From assembly GCA_964526905.1 (NCBI GenBank), contig CAZGMN010000143.1, positions 1-8,215 on the forward strand: a stretch of DNA of 8,215 nucleotides. The letters are read 5' to 3'. This document shows, in pieces, positions 6,795 through 8,215 of this stretch. The notes below the pieces were generated by a model. That model did no database searches. It saw only the letters and a list, made by a program, of their open reading frames with translations, and was not told where the DNA came from. Both the position numbers and the translations under genes were made by a program. The stretch is from CAZGMN01 sp964526905 (GTDB lineage: Bacteria; Acidobacteriota; Aminicenantia; Aminicenantales; Aminicenantaceae). Position 1 is the first letter of the stretch. The number at the start of each line of letters is the position of its first letter.

Positions 6795-6923
6795 ATAAAG
6801 CGGCTAGTGGAGAACGCATCCTGTTTGATACTGGCCGGCCTGCAACGTTGTTAGCTATCAAGGAAAAGAGCCTATGGCATGAATCTATAGCTTGAAAAAC
6901 TTTTTATTTATCATCAAAAAAGA

Positions 6924-6929
6924 TATGAT
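6924..6929 (+). promoter_or_regulatory. Possible -10 element (TATGAT) for the URO-D-like gene
   Basis: TATGAT is one mismatch from TATAAT. No good -35 hexamer lies at 16-18 bases: TTTTTA occupies that place, and TTGAAA at 6892 is 26 bases away. A start point about seven bases downstream would fall at or near the ATG at 6936. The assignment is tentative. Confidence 0.35.
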
Positions 6930-6937
6930 CTTTAAAT

Positions 6938-6942
6938 GAGGG
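6938..6942 (+). promoter_or_regulatory. GAGGG, likely ribosome binding site for a TTG start at 6951
   Basis: GAGGG ends eight bases before TTG at 6951, whereas ATG at 6936 has no purine-rich site upstream. TTG also gives MNSRELVRTIIDRK, matching the usual MxSRERV-like opening of URO-D superfamily proteins. Confidence 0.5.
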
Positions 6943-6950
6943 AAAATGGC

Positions 6951-7964
6951 TTGAACAGCCGGGAACTCGTTCGCACCATCATTGACAGAAAACCTGCTCT
7001 CCGCTGCGGCTTCTGGCTCGGCAATCCCCATCCCGATACCTGGCCTCTTTACCATAGATATTTCGGCACAAAAAATGAGAAAGAACTGAGGCAAAAGCTG
7101 GGCGATGACTTTCGCTGGATTACGCCTCAGTATTTTGACTCCACTTACCGCCATCCTCAGGGCAAAGGCATCTTTGACCTCCACAAAACAAAAAAATCAC
7201 ACGGCGAGGCTGGACCTCTGGCAGGTTGCGAAGCCTTATCTCAACTCGAGGAATATGACTGGCCCGAAGCGGATTATCTTGATTTCTCAGAATGCGTCGA
7301 AGCTTTGGAGAGAGCCGGCAGCTACTACCGGGCAAGCGGCTTCTGGGCGCCATTCTTCCACGATGTCATGGACCTCTTCGGCATGGAAAATTACCTGGCT
7401 AAGATGTATACCCATCCTGAGGTTGTGGAGGCTGTCACCGAGCGAGTCTGCAATTTTTATTTGGAAGCGAACAAGCGCTTTTATAGCAAAGCTAAAAATC
7501 TCGTGGATGGCTATTTTTTCGGCAATGATTTCGGCACACAGCTCGGCTTGATGATAAGCCCTGCTCATTTCCAAAGGTTTATCCTTCCTTGGCTTCGGAA
7601 ATTCACAGAGCAGGCCCATGGCCGTAGGCTTCAGGTGATTCTTCACTCCTGCGGCTCTGTTTATAGCGTCATTCCCAGCCTGATTGAGGCAGGGGTGGAT
7701 TGCCTTCATCCGCTTCAGGCCAGAGCGCAAAATATGGATGCTCAAACCCTGGCAAAGGATTTCAAAGGCAAGATTGCTTTCTTAGGCGGGATAGATACTC
7801 AAGTCATTCTTGTCAACGCCTCAGCCGAAGAAGTGAAGGCCGAAGTCCGAAGAGTCAAGGAGCTTCTCGGGCCAGACCTCATCGTCAGCCCCAGCCACGA
7901 AGCGCTTCTCCCTAACATTCCTCCGCAGAATATTGCCGCTATGTCCGAAGCTGCCCACGAATAA
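6951..7964 (+). CDS. Uroporphyrinogen decarboxylase (URO-D) superfamily protein, methyltransferase-like
   Basis: With the TTG start the protein has 337 residues; an ATG at 6936 would add five. It has the URO-D TIM-barrel pattern: opening NSRELVRTIIDRKPALRCGFW, FFHDVMDLFGMENYLAKMYTHPEVVEAV (135-162), GYFFGNDFGTQLGLMISPAHFQRFILPWLRKF (187-218), ILHSCGSV (230-237), GVDCLHPLQ (248-256), IAFLGGIDTQ (275-284) and a C-terminal SPSHEALLPNIPPQNI (313-328). H232-x-C234 corresponds to the first two zinc ligands of MtaA/MtbA-type corrinoid methyltransferases. The third, a late cysteine, is absent, and H316 lies at about that place. The haem-enzyme N-terminal arginine motif is not seen, so it is unlikely to be HemE. 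No corrinoid protein or other methyl-transfer gene adjoins it. It is divergent from the amidohydrolase and is followed closely by an insertion sequence. The substrate is unknown. Confidence 0.85.
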   Translation: MNSRELVRTIIDRKPALRCGFWLGNPHPDTWPLYHRYFGTKNEKELRQKLGDDFRWITPQYFDSTYRHPQGKGIFDLHKTKKSHGEAGPLAGCEALSQLEEYDWPEADYLDFSECVEALERAGSYYRASGFWAPFFHDVMDLFGMENYLAKMYTHPEVVEAVTERVCNFYLEANKRFYSKAKNLVDGYFFGNDFGTQLGLMISPAHFQRFILPWLRKFTEQAHGRRLQVILHSCGSVYSVIPSLIEAGVDCLHPLQARAQNMDAQTLAKDFKGKIAFLGGIDTQVILVNASAEEVKAEVRRVKELLGPDLIVSPSHEALLPNIPPQNIAAMSEAAHE

Positions 7965-7990
7965 TGAGAACATAATACATAATTCTTGAA

Positions 7991-8047
7991 TACACACACA
8001 TCGCGAACTCTTTTTAGAATCTTAAAATGCACACACACCACGAACTT
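7991..8047. repeat. Two 20-bp direct terminal repeats, 37 bases apart
   Basis: Copies at 7991-8010 and 8028-8047 share 16 of 20 positions: T, A or G, CACACACA, T or C, C, G or A, CGAACT, then C or T. They are likely transposase binding sites. The inner copy reaches the stop codon of the transposase gene. Confidence 0.7.
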
Positions 8048-8215
8048 CATAGGTCTATTTTTGATACGTCAATAAGTGTTTTTGGTAACAGGTACACATA
8101 TTCTTCCACAAGCTTAGAATCATGATATACAAATAATTTCTCTTCAGCTGTATCAATGGTGGCCCATACGTACTCATATTCTACTTCCATAGGCATAGCA
8201 AACTTATCTCCAAAA
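8047..8215 (-). CDS. DDE-type (Mu/IS21-like) transposase, C-terminal 55 residues
   Basis: The open frame enters from the right edge (first full codon at 8212-8214) and ends at TGA at 8047-8049. The text FGDKFAMPMEVEYEYVW…EEKLFVYHDSKLVEEYVYLLPK looks like the small beta-barrel that follows the DDE integrase core in Mu-type and IS21 IstA transposases: a short P-containing strand, then V…L.VYHD..LV.E strands. The catalytic residues are outside the window, so activity and exact family cannot be judged. Codon use is more AT-rich than in the neighbouring genes, fitting a mobile origin. The call rests on the motif resemblance plus the terminal repeats at its 3' end. Confidence 0.6.
   Translation of the reverse strand, partial: FGDKFAMPMEVEYEYVWATIDTAEEKLFVYHDSKLVEEYVYLLPKTLIDVSKIDL

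Larger units (their letters stand above)
7987..8215. mobile_element. Insertion sequence terminus, partial (runs off the right edge)
   Basis: A transposase C-terminus on the minus strand ends at the edge of two tandemly placed 20-bp repeats. This is the arrangement seen at ends of IS21-like elements, which carry several transposase-binding repeats. The outer boundary is probably near TG at 7987-7988, about 23 bases after the URO-D stop, but it cannot be fixed because the other end and any target duplication lie outside the window. IS21 itself would have an istB gene after istA, and there is no room for one here. A single-gene element, or a different DDE family, is therefore possible. Confidence 0.6.

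Noticed and set aside
6951..7964. Assignment as HemE (haem biosynthesis uroporphyrinogen decarboxylase).
   Set aside because: The N-terminal arginine-containing HemE signature is absent, while the HSCG motif and the SPSH C-terminal region fit the methyltransferase-like branches.
7799..8050. Minus-strand frame whose ATG overlaps the transposase stop (ATGA), recalling istA/istB coupling.
   Set aside because: It reads through the terminal repeats and then antisense to the URO-D gene, and its translation has no IstB ATPase motifs.

Overview
The window carries seven protein-coding genes (two cut by the window edges), one GC-rich palindromic element and the terminus of an insertion sequence. Gene content and signals indicate a bacterium: strong AGGAGG-type ribosome binding sites, a near-consensus sigma-70-type promoter, TTG as well as ATG starts, a lipoprotein signal peptide and a Sec signal peptide. 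The mix (secreted esterase, lipoprotein YtcJ-like amidohydrolase, orphan uroporphyrinogen-decarboxylase-like protein, short palindromic repeats) fits an uncultured anaerobic heterotroph. Candidatus Aminicenantes (Acidobacteriota-related) is my best guess, but it is only an impression from gene style.

Layout. Bases 3-3130 are a tight plus-strand run: the C-terminal half of a DUF1177 protein, an AroM-family protein, a D-lyxose ketol-isomerase family protein and a PfkB-family sugar kinase. A 21-bp perfect palindrome sits between AroM and the isomerase. The last two genes overlap by 4 nt (ATGA). Bases 3278-4612 (minus) encode a secreted acetyl xylan esterase / cephalosporin-C deacetylase family hydrolase. 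Bases 4689-4864 are a 176-bp palindromic element with 12-bp terminal inverted repeats flanked by TA on both sides. It resembles a MITE or a large structured repeat and lies just upstream of the esterase. Bases 5001-6725 (minus) encode a lipoprotein metal-dependent amidohydrolase of the YtcJ type, with a good promoter at 6766-6794. The divergent plus-strand gene at 6951-7964 is a uroporphyrinogen-decarboxylase (URO-D) superfamily protein, probably a methyltransferase-like member rather than the haem enzyme. From about 7987 to the end lies the end of an insertion sequence, with two 20-bp terminal repeats and the last 55 codons of a DDE-type transposase on the minus strand.

Working together. The isomerase plus kinase suggest aldose to ketose to ketose-phosphate conversion, for example D-lyxose or D-mannose to D-xylulose or D-fructose and then the phosphate. 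AroM (an Asp/Glu-racemase-like fold family) and DUF1177 are uncharacterised partners that often occur together. Finding them co-transcribed with a sugar isomerase and kinase is the most interesting functional association here. The esterase and amidohydrolase add cell-envelope or extracellular hydrolysis, but nothing in the sequence ties them to the sugar operon. No CRISPR array, tRNA or rRNA was seen.
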